Counted from the stretch's first letter, positions 1 to 6,248 are shown. The stretch is DNA of 6,900 nucleotides from Caldisericota bacterium (GCA_024655865.1 JANLFM010000047.1:1-6900); one strand, 5' to 3'. The notes: generated by a model from the letters alone, not told the origin. Numbers and translations are program-made.

Positions 1-96
1 GGAGTGGAAGGGCTAACTCTTTTTGATGCCTTTGACCCATCCCGCCTCAGGCCTTTCCAGTTTCCATTCCATTTAACCGGGATTTATAAAGTATAG
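1..96 (+). CDS. 3' end of a possible upstream gene (partial)
   Basis: Frame 1 is open from the window edge to a TAG at 94-96 (31 codons, ending ...FHLTGIYKV). The other two forward frames stop within the first 25 bases. No domain can be recognised in so short a piece. The last codons overlap the direct repeat at 72-89, much as the sensor-kinase stop codon overlaps the equivalent site near 6231. It could be a real C-terminus or a chance open stretch in a regulatory region. Sequence upstream of the window would decide. Confidence 0.35.
   Translation, partial: GVEGLTLFDAFDPSRLRPFQFPFHLTGIYKV
72..89 (+). promoter_or_regulatory. Predicted response-regulator operator (site A)
   Basis: TTTAACC-GGGA-TTTATAA. 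The first half-site and spacer match the strong operators at 4281 and 6231. CATTTAACCGGGATTTA (71-87) differs at one position out of 17 from 4297-4313, directly upstream of the response-regulator gene. The second half-site is degenerate, so this would be the weakest of the three sites. It lies about 170 bp before the secreted-protein start at 257, which it may control. Two 7-bp direct repeats on an 11-bp period are typical of OmpR/PhoB-type binding sites. That the regulator at 4341 binds here is an inference. Confidence 0.5.
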
Positions 97-256
97 AGAT
101 AAGCTCTACATGAGGAGAATAAGAAGGCAAAGAGGAAGTCCCTCGTCCTCAAGAGTTAAAAAAATTTTCGAAAAAGCTGCACATTTTTGAGTGTAAGCTC
201 GTCTTCCAAATAGAGGGTGCATATAAGGAGAACCCAAAAATTTGGAGGTGAATGAA

Positions 257-1069
257 ATGAAAAGGGAAGTTATCAAAGGGCTAGTTGTGGTGGGATTGGT
301 TTTTCTTGTGACAATGGGGCTTTTCCCAGGTGGAATTGTCTCTGGTGCTTATTCTAATGAAACAGCTTTCAGCCCAGAGTTTCGTTTGAAATCTCTCTAC
401 ATGGGGGCCTATTTGGTCTCCTTCGCCTATGATGGGGACACGCCGCCATATGATTTCCATAAGGACATCCGCCCTCCGGAATGGTGGAAGCAGGAAGAGG
501 CGCGGGTGCTCTCCTTAAGCGATGAAGAATTCAAAGGGGAACTCAGGAACAACCTGGAAAAAATTATTGCGCACTTCGACCCCAGTTGCATGCAGTGGAA
601 TAAGGAGTTTTTGGAAGAGATAGTCAAAGGGGCTTTTCCCGATCTCTATAATTACATCAACCAAGTATATGTAATGAAAAATTCCTCGGGAATACAAAGT
701 AATCTCCAACCAAGCAATGCCACAAACTATACGCCCGGCTCCACCACCAGGACATTTCCCAATATTATGTATAGTAATTTGGGAAACGCAATTGGGGGAT
801 TTTTTTGTCGTATCGATTGGTCTTGGGATACTACACAAATAACAAGCGTTCTTCCCTCTACCTGGGAAGAAGTATATGCACCACTCTGGTGGTATCAGGG
901 AATCGTAGCAAACCAACAATATTATGTGAGTCCAATCACTTTTTATAAGTATGTCAAAGGGTGGTTCTCATATGGTGTGTCACCAGGTTACCCTATAACC
1001 TCTAACTACCCTTGGCTGGATATCTATGTCTATGCTGGTGGTGGAAGTTTTTACACTTTCGGCTTGTAA
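257..1069 (+). CDS. Secreted protein of unknown function
   Basis: A 270-residue protein that I cannot assign to a family. The ATG at 257 is preferred over the in-frame TTG at 242, because GGAGGTGA (244-251) sits 5 bases before it and would lie inside a longer protein. Residues 1-31 form a signal peptide: KRE basic start, hydrophobic core at about 8-22, and SGA at 29-31 as a likely cleavage site, giving a mature protein of about 239 residues. The first half of the mature part is charged and probably helical (PEWWKQEEARVLSLSDEEF region, about 74-92). The last third is rich in Trp and Tyr and ends in a Gly/Tyr/Phe stretch, suggesting a beta-rich or surface-binding domain. Cysteines at 111 and 174 could form a disulfide. 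A decayed partial copy lies at about 4074-4331. A long leader and operator-like site A lie upstream. Confidence 0.85.
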   Translation: MKREVIKGLVVVGLVFLVTMGLFPGGIVSGAYSNETAFSPEFRLKSLYMGAYLVSFAYDGDTPPYDFHKDIRPPEWWKQEEARVLSLSDEEFKGELRNNLEKIIAHFDPSCMQWNKEFLEEIVKGAFPDLYNYINQVYVMKNSSGIQSNLQPSNATNYTPGSTTRTFPNIMYSNLGNAIGGFFCRIDWSWDTTQITSVLPSTWEEVYAPLWWYQGIVANQQYYVSPITFYKYVKGWFSYGVSPGYPITSNYPWLDIYVYAGGGSFYTFGL

Positions 1070-1078
1070 TTAAAAAAA

Positions 1079-1101
1079 TCCGGCGGGGTTTTTCCGCCGG
1101 A
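1079..1101 (-). terminator. Strong hairpin, terminator-like on the - strand
   Basis: TCCGGCGG (1079-1086) and CCGCCGGA (1094-1101) form a perfect 8-bp GC-rich stem with a 7-base loop. On the + strand it is followed by GCCAAAATT, not by a T run, so it lacks the usual form for ending the upstream + gene. Read on the - strand, the stem is followed directly by seven T's (complement of 1072-1078), the canonical intrinsic terminator layout. It may stop antisense transcription, or act in + mRNA as a processing or 3'-stability structure between 257-1069 and 1125-2123. Confidence 0.6.
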
Positions 1102-1124
1102 GCCAAAATTGGGAAATGGGATAA

Positions 1125-2123
1125 ATGAGTAGAACAAGCAAAAGAAGAAAACGCATAAGGTGGGAATTCCTCTTCCTCTTCGTTTTCCTTGTCTGCGTAA
1201 TTTTCGCAGTAGGGTTAGTGAGCGTTCCCTTAAAACTTGGGCTTCCCTATGATGCCCTCCTTCCGTTTTTCCGCTTACACTTTTTTGGCCCTGAGGTAAT
1301 TCCGGTCAACTTCTATGCTGCTTATTCTGAAGATTTTTCTTACCCTCAATACAGCTTGCAGTTAAATCCGTACCGCTCTTTGGCTTTGGACGAGGGCAAA
1401 GAAATTCAGGGAGAGCTCCGGGGAGCCGGAGAGGATGTCCCCATCTCCGCACAAAAAAAGGACTCCACCTTGGAAATCTTCCTTCCCAGCAAAAAAACTA
1501 CTGCAGGATCCTCTGCTGGCCTGGATATCCTGGACTTCTCTCCAGGATTGCACCAGTTCTCCTCCTTAATCCTGCATTTACCCTCTGGTGCGGTAAAGAG
1601 CCTCAACCTTGGGAATCTCAACTGGGAAATCCTTCCCAAATCCTCCTGCATTTTCGTGGAAGAAGGCCGTTTCCTTGTCAGCATGAGATTTTTGCGCCCT
1701 GGCTGTAATCCCCTTTATAAATTCTATTTCCAGAATGCCAGTCAGGAAACCATTCGCCTTAAGGGCATTCACCTTCCTCCTGATCTTCCTTACACTATTG
1801 ATCCTTCTTCCTTCCAGGTGGAGGAAAAAATTCTTACCGCTTTTGATATAAATCAAATCAGGGAGGAACCCTATCCCAGGGTTGTGATACCGGATAAGAA
1901 CCTCAATTTTCCCCAGGAGATAGTTGTGCCTCCCCAAAAAGGTGCTTTAATCACCTTCTCTTTGGCTCCCACTTCCAGAGAAGCAGGAAAAGCGGTGGCC
2001 ATTTTAAACCCAATTTTGGAGACAACTGATGGTAAATACCTGTTAAAAAGATTTCCCTCTCCAGACGTTGGCCTTGTCTCCTTCTCCATTTTTGACCTTG
2101 TGCACATGCTTTGGGGGCCTTAA
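1125..2123 (+). CDS. Membrane-anchored extracytoplasmic protein, unknown function
   Basis: A 332-residue protein that I do not recognise. A very basic N-terminus (SRTSKRRKRIR) is followed by one hydrophobic helix at about 13-35, with no lipobox and no clear cleavage site. This predicts an uncleaved anchor with the rest outside the membrane. The external part is rich in beta-type alternation and in Pro, Leu and Ser, with no catalytic motif that I can see. Cys165 and Cys184 are the only external cysteines and could pair. The segment from about 200 on (NASQETIRLKGIHLP and onward) looks like an Ig-like or similar beta domain, which is a guess. The ribosome site is modest (GGGA at 1118-1121, 3 bases before the ATG). 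It starts 24 bases after the hairpin at 1079-1101, so it may be co-transcribed with the upstream secreted gene by read-through. Confidence 0.8.
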   Translation: MSRTSKRRKRIRWEFLFLFVFLVCVIFAVGLVSVPLKLGLPYDALLPFFRLHFFGPEVIPVNFYAAYSEDFSYPQYSLQLNPYRSLALDEGKEIQGELRGAGEDVPISAQKKDSTLEIFLPSKKTTAGSSAGLDILDFSPGLHQFSSLILHLPSGAVKSLNLGNLNWEILPKSSCIFVEEGRFLVSMRFLRPGCNPLYKFYFQNASQETIRLKGIHLPPDLPYTIDPSSFQVEEKILTAFDINQIREEPYPRVVIPDKNLNFPQEIVVPPQKGALITFSLAPTSREAGKAVAILNPILETTDGKYLLKRFPSPDVGLVSFSIFDLVHMLWGP

Positions 2124-2239
2124 GGAATTAGATTTGAATAGAGCTCAGTGTCTGAGCAAAAACACATAGGAAAAAGTTGATTTTGAGGATTTTAGTTTGG
2201 ACTTAGAGTGGCTTTTTCATGATATGGAGGAGATAAAAA

Positions 2240-2863
2240 ATGGCCTCTGTGCTATGTTACAATGAATTGGAGGGCATAGTGACCCGAAAGAATGTTAATG
2301 ATAGCGTCCAGAGTCTATTAGAACGGGCCAGAAACGGGGAACAAAGAGCCATAGATCTCCTTTGCGCCAAATACTGGGTACCACTTTTTCGTTATGCCTA
2401 CCGCTTTACGGCTAACAGACAGGAAGCGGAAGATCTTGTTCAAGAGGCCTTTTGCCGTGTTCTTGCTCATCTTGAGAACTTTCGGGGTGATAATGAAAGC
2501 CAGTTTTTTTCTTATCTGCGCATCACCCTGCGCCACCTTACTATTGACCGTTTTCGCAGCCAGAAAGACCTCACCTTCGTTTTACTGGAAGAGGAAAATT
2601 TGGCCCATAATCCTCAGTGGGAAGAGAGCCTGCTTCAGGAGCAAGTGCTCTCTTACCTAAAAGCATGTGTAAGGGAACTGCCTTTAGAGTGGCAGGATGT
2701 CCTCTACTTGCGTTTCACCTGTAAGTGGTCGGTGAGAAAAATAGCCCTTTTTTTAGGTTGTGACCGCAGAGCTGTTAAGCGCATGGAACAGGATATCCTC
2801 CTTTCCCTGCGTCACAAATTGGAAGAAAAAGGACTTTTGAGATATGAAGAAAATGAGGAATAA
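2240..2863 (+). CDS. ECF-type sigma-70 family RNA polymerase sigma factor
   Basis: A 207-residue protein. It has a sigma region 2 at about 24-108, including the DLVQEAF core-binding motif (65-71), an aromatic/basic 2.3-2.4-like stretch (SYLRITLRHLTIDRFR), and region 4 at about 137-194. The region-4 helix-turn-helix (SVRKIALFLGCDRRAVKRME) keeps the family pattern but diverges from the common ...EIAE.LG...GTVKSR form. Size and the lack of regions 1 and 3 fit the ECF group. GGAGGAG (2226-2232) lies 7 bases before the ATG. A GTG at 2279 with its own GGAGGG (2269-2274) is an alternative start, giving 194 residues, closer to the usual ECF N-terminus. The next gene overlaps by 20 bases, so the two are probably translated together. 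By the usual logic of this class, the sigma factor is held by its membrane partner until an external signal. Its target promoters cannot be deduced here. Confidence 0.93.
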   Translation: MASVLCYNELEGIVTRKNVNDSVQSLLERARNGEQRAIDLLCAKYWVPLFRYAYRFTANRQEAEDLVQEAFCRVLAHLENFRGDNESQFFSYLRITLRHLTIDRFRSQKDLTFVLLEEENLAHNPQWEESLLQEQVLSYLKACVRELPLEWQDVLYLRFTCKWSVRKIALFLGCDRRAVKRMEQDILLSLRHKLEEKGLLRYEENEE

Positions 2864-3998
2864 AAAAGCTCCTGAAGAGAAAACGGATCGCCTTATAGAG
2901 GCTTTAATTAAAGAACGCCATCCCCCTTATCAAGAGTTGAAGGATGATCGGGAAATTCGCTCCCTGCTACCGGTTGCTCGCCTTCTCAAGCTACTCCAGG
3001 GAGGTCTTCCTGAACCCCGTGTTTCCCGGTTTATTCCCCGTCGCTCCTCATGGAGGCCTGTTCTGATTTTTGCGGGCTTGATTTTGATCGTGCTTTTGAT
3101 TCTCTTTCTGCTGATTCCTCCCTTTTCTCCGAACCTTCTTGCCCTTTACTATTCGAGGACTTTTATTGGGCCCTCTCCTTACTTTTACACTGTTCAGTTT
3201 GAAGCTTTAATAAACGGAGAGACGGTGGAAAAGGAAAAAGCTCTAATCTGGTATATTTCTCCCACTAACTTTCGCATTCAGACTACGAATGAAGAAAATG
3301 GAACGGTGGATGAGTTAATTGCAGATAATCAGGGGGTCTGGCAGTACTTTCCCGCCGAGAAAAAGAAGATATTTTGGAGTTTTTACTCCCTCCCTCCTGA
3401 GCGGAGCCGCTATTTGTTGGCCGATCATTTGAAATTCCTGGAGCAAAATTTTACTGCGGAAGTCATCAACCGAAATAGTAAAACACTGCTCCAGCTTTTC
3501 CCCAAGAGCGCTTTCTCTTCCTTGTGGGGGCGTAGCCCTTCAGCGGAATTTTTCCAAGAAATAGATGAGCAGACCGGTTACCCTGAAAAGGAAATCTTCC
3601 GTTTGGGGAACCTGGAAGCGGTAATGAGCTGGGGAAATTTGACCTCGCTCTCGTTTGGGGAGATTGAACCCTTTACCCCTCCTCAAGCCCAAGAAGTTCC
3701 TCAGGTTACGGGGACAATGCAAGTTTATCTGGAAAGGGAAGCTGTTAAGCGGGGAGAGCCAATCATTCTGTATGGAACAGTGCCCTCGCTCTCCTCGTTC
3801 CTCTTGGTCTCGGTGGACTTGCAAAACCATGGACCCCTGGGGATCGAACGTGTCTTCTATCCGAAGGAGGGTCATTTTCAAGAGGCCCTCTACCTGCCTG
3901 CTCTGACACCTGGCAGGCACATCCTTACCTGCCAGCAGTTAGTTCCTTTTTCCTTCATCTCCCAAGAGCAAAACCTGGAGTTCCAAGTACAGCCGTGA
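2844..3998 (+). CDS. Probable anti-sigma factor: membrane protein with LolA/RseB-like external domain
   Basis: A 384-residue single-pass protein overlapping the sigma gene by 20 bases. Residues 1-70 are cytoplasmic, charged and helical, and would be the sigma-binding part. There is no HxxxCxxC zinc anti-sigma motif. One hydrophobic helix lies at about 72-93. The external part from about 105 to 275 has the look of the LolA/RseB-like fold: strands in the pattern KALIWYISPTNFRIQTT followed by ELIADNQGVWQYFPAEKKK, as in lipid-binding lipoprotein carriers and RseB-type sensors. A further beta domain at about 288-384 (VYLEREAVKRGEPIILYGTV onward) resembles an Ig-like module. Role is inferred from position and topology: holding the sigma factor and sensing envelope or surface lipid state. 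A start at ATG 2853 is also possible. The LolA-like call comes from pattern recognition, not from a profile search. Confidence 0.68.
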   Translation: MKKMRNKKAPEEKTDRLIEALIKERHPPYQELKDDREIRSLLPVARLLKLLQGGLPEPRVSRFIPRRSSWRPVLIFAGLILIVLLILFLLIPPFSPNLLALYYSRTFIGPSPYFYTVQFEALINGETVEKEKALIWYISPTNFRIQTTNEENGTVDELIADNQGVWQYFPAEKKKIFWSFYSLPPERSRYLLADHLKFLEQNFTAEVINRNSKTLLQLFPKSAFSSLWGRSPSAEFFQEIDEQTGYPEKEIFRLGNLEAVMSWGNLTSLSFGEIEPFTPPQAQEVPQVTGTMQVYLEREAVKRGEPIILYGTVPSLSSFLLVSVDLQNHGPLGIERVFYPKEGHFQEALYLPALTPGRHILTCQQLVPFSFISQEQNLEFQVQP

Positions 3999-4073
3999 GG
4001 AAAGGGGCAAGGAGTTCTCTTCTTGTGATTCAGGGCGCAATTGTCCAAAAATTAAAGCAAGGAAGAGAGGGTG

Positions 4074-4331
4074 TATTAAAAGGATTCACCAAAGCTGGTT
4101 ATGGTATTTTCGGTTTACCTTGCCCTAATGGGACTTCTTCCAGGTGAAATTGTCTGCGGTGCCTATTCTGGAGAAAGATCATTAGGAATTGAACTGCTCT
4201 CTAAAGGCTTCTATGAATCAATTATTTACTCAGGGACGGACATTTCCCAAACGACAGGTTACACGATTCTCCTTACTCGATTTAACAGGGATTTTACATT
4301 TAACAGGGATTTAACATCCTTTATAAAATAA
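4074..4331 (+). pseudogene. Decayed partial copy of the secreted-protein gene at 257
   Basis: The open frame from ATG 4101 (76 codons, stop 4329-4331) matches the N-terminus of the secreted protein at 257. MGLLPGEIVCGAYS aligns with MGLFPGGIVSGAYS, and bases 4127-4169 match 313-355 with 7 mismatches in 43. Weaker protein similarity continues for about 25 more residues (KGFYESIIYSGTDI against MGAYLVSFAYDGDT) and then ends. The start has been lost. The AAAAGG found after the original ATG recurs at 4078 but is preceded by ATT. Between it and the conserved part the copy is 4 bases shorter, a frameshift. The ATG at 4101 has no ribosome site and leaves a truncated signal peptide without a basic start. 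The last codons run through the operator at 4281-4316. A short live gene is possible but less likely. Confidence 0.65.
4281..4316 (+). promoter_or_regulatory. Tandem response-regulator operator (site B)
   Basis: Two abutting 18-bp units, TTTAACAGGGATTTTACA (4281-4298) and TTTAACAGGGATTTAACA (4299-4316), differing at one base. Each contains two 7-bp direct half-sites with a 4-bp GGGA spacer, so half-sites start at 4281, 4292, 4299 and 4310. The layout is that of OmpR/PhoB-family sites, such as Pho boxes with TTAACA half-sites. It lies 24 bases before the response-regulator start and just upstream of an AT-rich -10 candidate, the normal position for activation by this family. Autoregulation by the gene at 4341 is the natural inference. 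Confidence 0.75.
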
Positions 4332-4332
4332 T
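4322..4332 (+). promoter_or_regulatory. -10 candidate for the two-component operon
   Basis: TATAAA (4322-4327) and AATAAT (4327-4332) each match the sigma-A -10 consensus at five of six positions. AATAAT begins exactly 10 bp after the last operator half-site, as in PhoB-dependent promoters. No TTGACA-like -35 is seen where the operator sits, as expected for a regulator-activated promoter. Transcription would start at about 4334-4340, very near the ATG at 4341. Confidence 0.5.
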
Positions 4333-4340
4333 ATTAAAAA

Positions 4341-5024
4341 ATGCGGATTTTAATTATAGAAGATGAATTCGATTTAGCAAAAGCCCTGGCCAAAGGGCTT
4401 AAAAATAATGGATATGCTGCGGATATCGCTTTACTGGGCGAAGAGGCTCTTCAAAAAATAGAATTCAATGAGTACGATCTGGCGGTTCTCGACCTCAATT
4501 TACCTGATATCGATGGCCTCGAGCTTTGTAAGACCCTGAGAGCTTGGAGACCCAAACTCTTGATTCTCATTTTAACTTGTCGCAAGCGCCTGAAAGACAA
4601 GGTAATGGGTTTAGATATGGGGGCGGATGATTATTTAGCTAAACCTTTTCACTTCCAAGAACTTCTGGCGCGTATCAGAGCCCTCCTGAGGCGAGACCTG
4701 CCCACAAAGGAGCCAATTCTGCAAGTAGGTGATTTGAAGCTCGATCCTTCTTCCCGCACGGTCTTCAAGGGAAATCGGCGCCTGGAGCTGAGGAATAAAG
4801 AATTCTGTATTTTGGAATATTTAATGCGCCGGGCAGGAGAAGTGATCAGCCAGGAGGAGTTGTTAGAGCACGCCTGGGGAGAAGAGGAACTGGATTTCTT
4901 CACCGCAAACCTCAGGGTCCACATTCACTCTTTGAGAAAGGAACTTAACGACGATGCCCAAAATCCTAAGTACATCGAGACTCTTCCCGGGGTCGGTTAT
5001 CGGCTGAAAAGGGGTGAAAATTGA
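4341..5024 (+). CDS. OmpR/PhoB-family response regulator
   Basis: A 227-residue DNA-binding regulator. The receiver domain (1-119) has the acidic pair at Glu7/Asp8, the phospho-acceptor Asp51 (VLDLNLPDIDG), Thr79 and the conserved Lys101-Pro102. The C-terminal winged helix (about 127-225) includes the recognition helix at about 187-202 and the typical closing hairpin YIETLPGVGYRLKR. All key residues are present and the length is normal. No Shine-Dalgarno sequence precedes the ATG: the upstream 20 bases are purely A/T plus CC. With the -10 candidate so close, the mRNA may be leaderless. The stop overlaps the kinase start. The tandem site B upstream and similar sites at 72 and 6231 suggest autoregulation plus control of neighbouring exported proteins. 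Which stimulus or subfamily (Pho, heavy metal, envelope stress) is not readable from the sequence. Confidence 0.96.
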   Translation: MRILIIEDEFDLAKALAKGLKNNGYAADIALLGEEALQKIEFNEYDLAVLDLNLPDIDGLELCKTLRAWRPKLLILILTCRKRLKDKVMGLDMGADDYLAKPFHFQELLARIRALLRRDLPTKEPILQVGDLKLDPSSRTVFKGNRRLELRNKEFCILEYLMRRAGEVISQEELLEHAWGEEELDFFTANLRVHIHSLRKELNDDAQNPKYIETLPGVGYRLKRGEN

Positions 5025-6235
5025 AATTTAGTTCCCTGTTTAAAATTTTTTCCCAGCCTCCTACCCTAAAGGGAAAATTGGTGGCTATTAGCATAATTGT
5101 TCTCTTTCTTCTGAACTGCTTCTCCCTGGTCTTCGTCAATCTTGCCGCGACCTTTTTTGTAACGCGGTATATCAATTTTTCCTTCCTTGGAGAACCCTTT
5201 CCGGAAAATTTTTATACTTTAAGTTCTACTTCTGCTGTGGAAGGTTCTTTTCCAACCCCAAGCGCTGTGATCCAATTTGTAACTCCAAGTGAGATAATCG
5301 AAGCCAGGAGGCTTGCCCAATCAACTCTCCAAAACTTGCGCGTTTTCTCTATCGGCCTCCTGTTTTTCACCACCGTTTTGGGGGGTATAGGGATCTATTT
5401 TCTTTCAAGAAGGACTCTTCGTCCGCTGGAAGAGGTTTCACAAACGGCAAAAGAAATCTCCGCCCGATCTTTGGAAAGAAGGCTTTCTTTCCCGGAATCT
5501 GCCGATGAAGTAAAGGCCTTAGCTGATGCCTTTAACACTATGTTGGAGCGTTTGGAAAAATCCTTCCGTGATCAGGAAAGGTTCTCTTCCTCTGTTGCTC
5601 ATGAATTGCGAACCCCACTGGCTACCATGCGCACAAATCTGGAGGTAGTCCTCCAGAATAAGGAAGCTACAGCAGAAGAATACCAAGAAATGGGGAAAAC
5701 CATAGAGAAAGCCCTAAGCCGCCTGGAAGAAATAGTTGAAAATTTACTCCTTCTGTCCAAAGGGGAGAAAGAACTGGAGAGATCCTGGGTCTTTCTTGCC
5801 CCTCTTTTGGAAGAGATCAGGCACGAGCTGCTCCCTTTATCCAGAGAAAAAGATGTTAGGGTTTTGGTGGAGGCAGAAAGGAATACACAGTGCTTTGCCG
5901 ATGAAGCTCTCCTTTTCAGGGCGCTCAAGAATGTAATTGAGAACGGTATCAGGTACAACCGCCCGGGAGGATATGTGAGGGTCACTTATTTCCAAGAAGA
6001 GGAATGGGTAGTGGTTAAAGTTGAGGACAACGGGGTCGGAATCCCGGCTGATGAACAAGATTCTATCTTTGAGATTTTCTCCAGAGGCGCCCAAGCAAGA
6101 AAACTTTACAAAGAGGGAACAGGGCTGGGCCTGGCTATTACTCGCCTGATAGTGGAATTACATGGGGGGAAAATTGAGGTGCAAAGCAGTCCCAATGCGG
6201 GAACCGCTTTTAAAATTTTCCTTCCCTCGATTTAA
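5021..6235 (+). CDS. Membrane sensor histidine kinase, partner of the regulator at 4341
   Basis: A 404-residue kinase. It has TM1 at about 19-47, a short external loop of about 60 residues (48-105) and TM2 at about 106-128. HAMP follows at about 129-182 and HisKA with phospho-His194 (SSVAHELRTPLA). The HATPase_c domain (about 290-404) has an N-box NVIENGIRYN (304-313), G1 VEDNGVGIP (334-342), an F-box near 350-354 and G2 GTGLGLAI (366-373). All catalytic motifs are intact. The start is the TTG at 5021, sharing TTGA with the regulator stop. GGGGTGA at 5011-5017 lies just upstream and no better start exists nearby, so the pair is translationally coupled. The loop is too small for a PAS or CACHE domain, so sensing may occur in the membrane or through a partner, perhaps the neighbouring lipoprotein. 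The stop codon lies inside the next operator (site C). Confidence 0.96.
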   Translation: MKFSSLFKIFSQPPTLKGKLVAISIIVLFLLNCFSLVFVNLAATFFVTRYINFSFLGEPFPENFYTLSSTSAVEGSFPTPSAVIQFVTPSEIIEARRLAQSTLQNLRVFSIGLLFFTTVLGGIGIYFLSRRTLRPLEEVSQTAKEISARSLERRLSFPESADEVKALADAFNTMLERLEKSFRDQERFSSSVAHELRTPLATMRTNLEVVLQNKEATAEEYQEMGKTIEKALSRLEEIVENLLLLSKGEKELERSWVFLAPLLEEIRHELLPLSREKDVRVLVEAERNTQCFADEALLFRALKNVIENGIRYNRPGGYVRVTYFQEEEWVVVKVEDNGVGIPADEQDSIFEIFSRGAQARKLYKEGTGLGLAITRLIVELHGGKIEVQSSPNAGTAFKIFLPSI

Positions 6236-6248
6236 CAAGGATTTAACA
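6231..6248 (+). promoter_or_regulatory. Response-regulator operator (site C) before the lipoprotein gene
   Basis: TTTAACA-AGGA-TTTAACA: two perfect 7-bp direct half-sites with a 4-bp spacer, the same as each unit of site B. The flanks are shared too (CTCGA before, TC after), suggesting a common origin with site B. It contains the kinase stop codon (6233-6235) and lies 74 bases before the GTG of the lipoprotein. Candidate -10 elements downstream are TACTGT (6259-6264, again 10 bp from the last half-site) and TGTAAT (6262-6267). Confidence 0.72.

Noticed and set aside
110-190. Small ORF of 26 basic residues (starts MRRIRRQRG) in the leader of the secreted gene
   Set aside because: No ribosome site before the ATG, low-complexity Arg/Ser/Lys composition from an A/G-rich leader, and no sign of coding bias.
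515-919. Reverse-strand open frame of 134 codons
   Set aside because: Lies wholly inside the secreted-protein gene, has no ribosome site or recognisable domain, and is a shadow of the + strand codons. The same holds for the other - strand frames inside 1125-2123, 2240-3998 and 4341-6235.
2143-2157. Perfect 6-bp inverted repeat GCTCAG-TGT-CTGAGC after the gene at 1125
   Set aside because: Followed by AAAAACAC, not a T run, and too short to call as a terminator. It could be an operator for the sigma operon, but nothing else supports it.
2198-2226. Possible promoter before the sigma gene (TTGGAC, then CATGAT or TGATAT)
   Set aside because: The -35 candidate matches only three consensus positions and the spacing to the better -10 is 15 bp. 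No ECF-type AAC/CGTC pair is evident either.
3655-3906. Forward open frame of 83 codons
   Set aside because: Out-of-frame shadow within the well-supported anti-sigma gene; no ribosome site.
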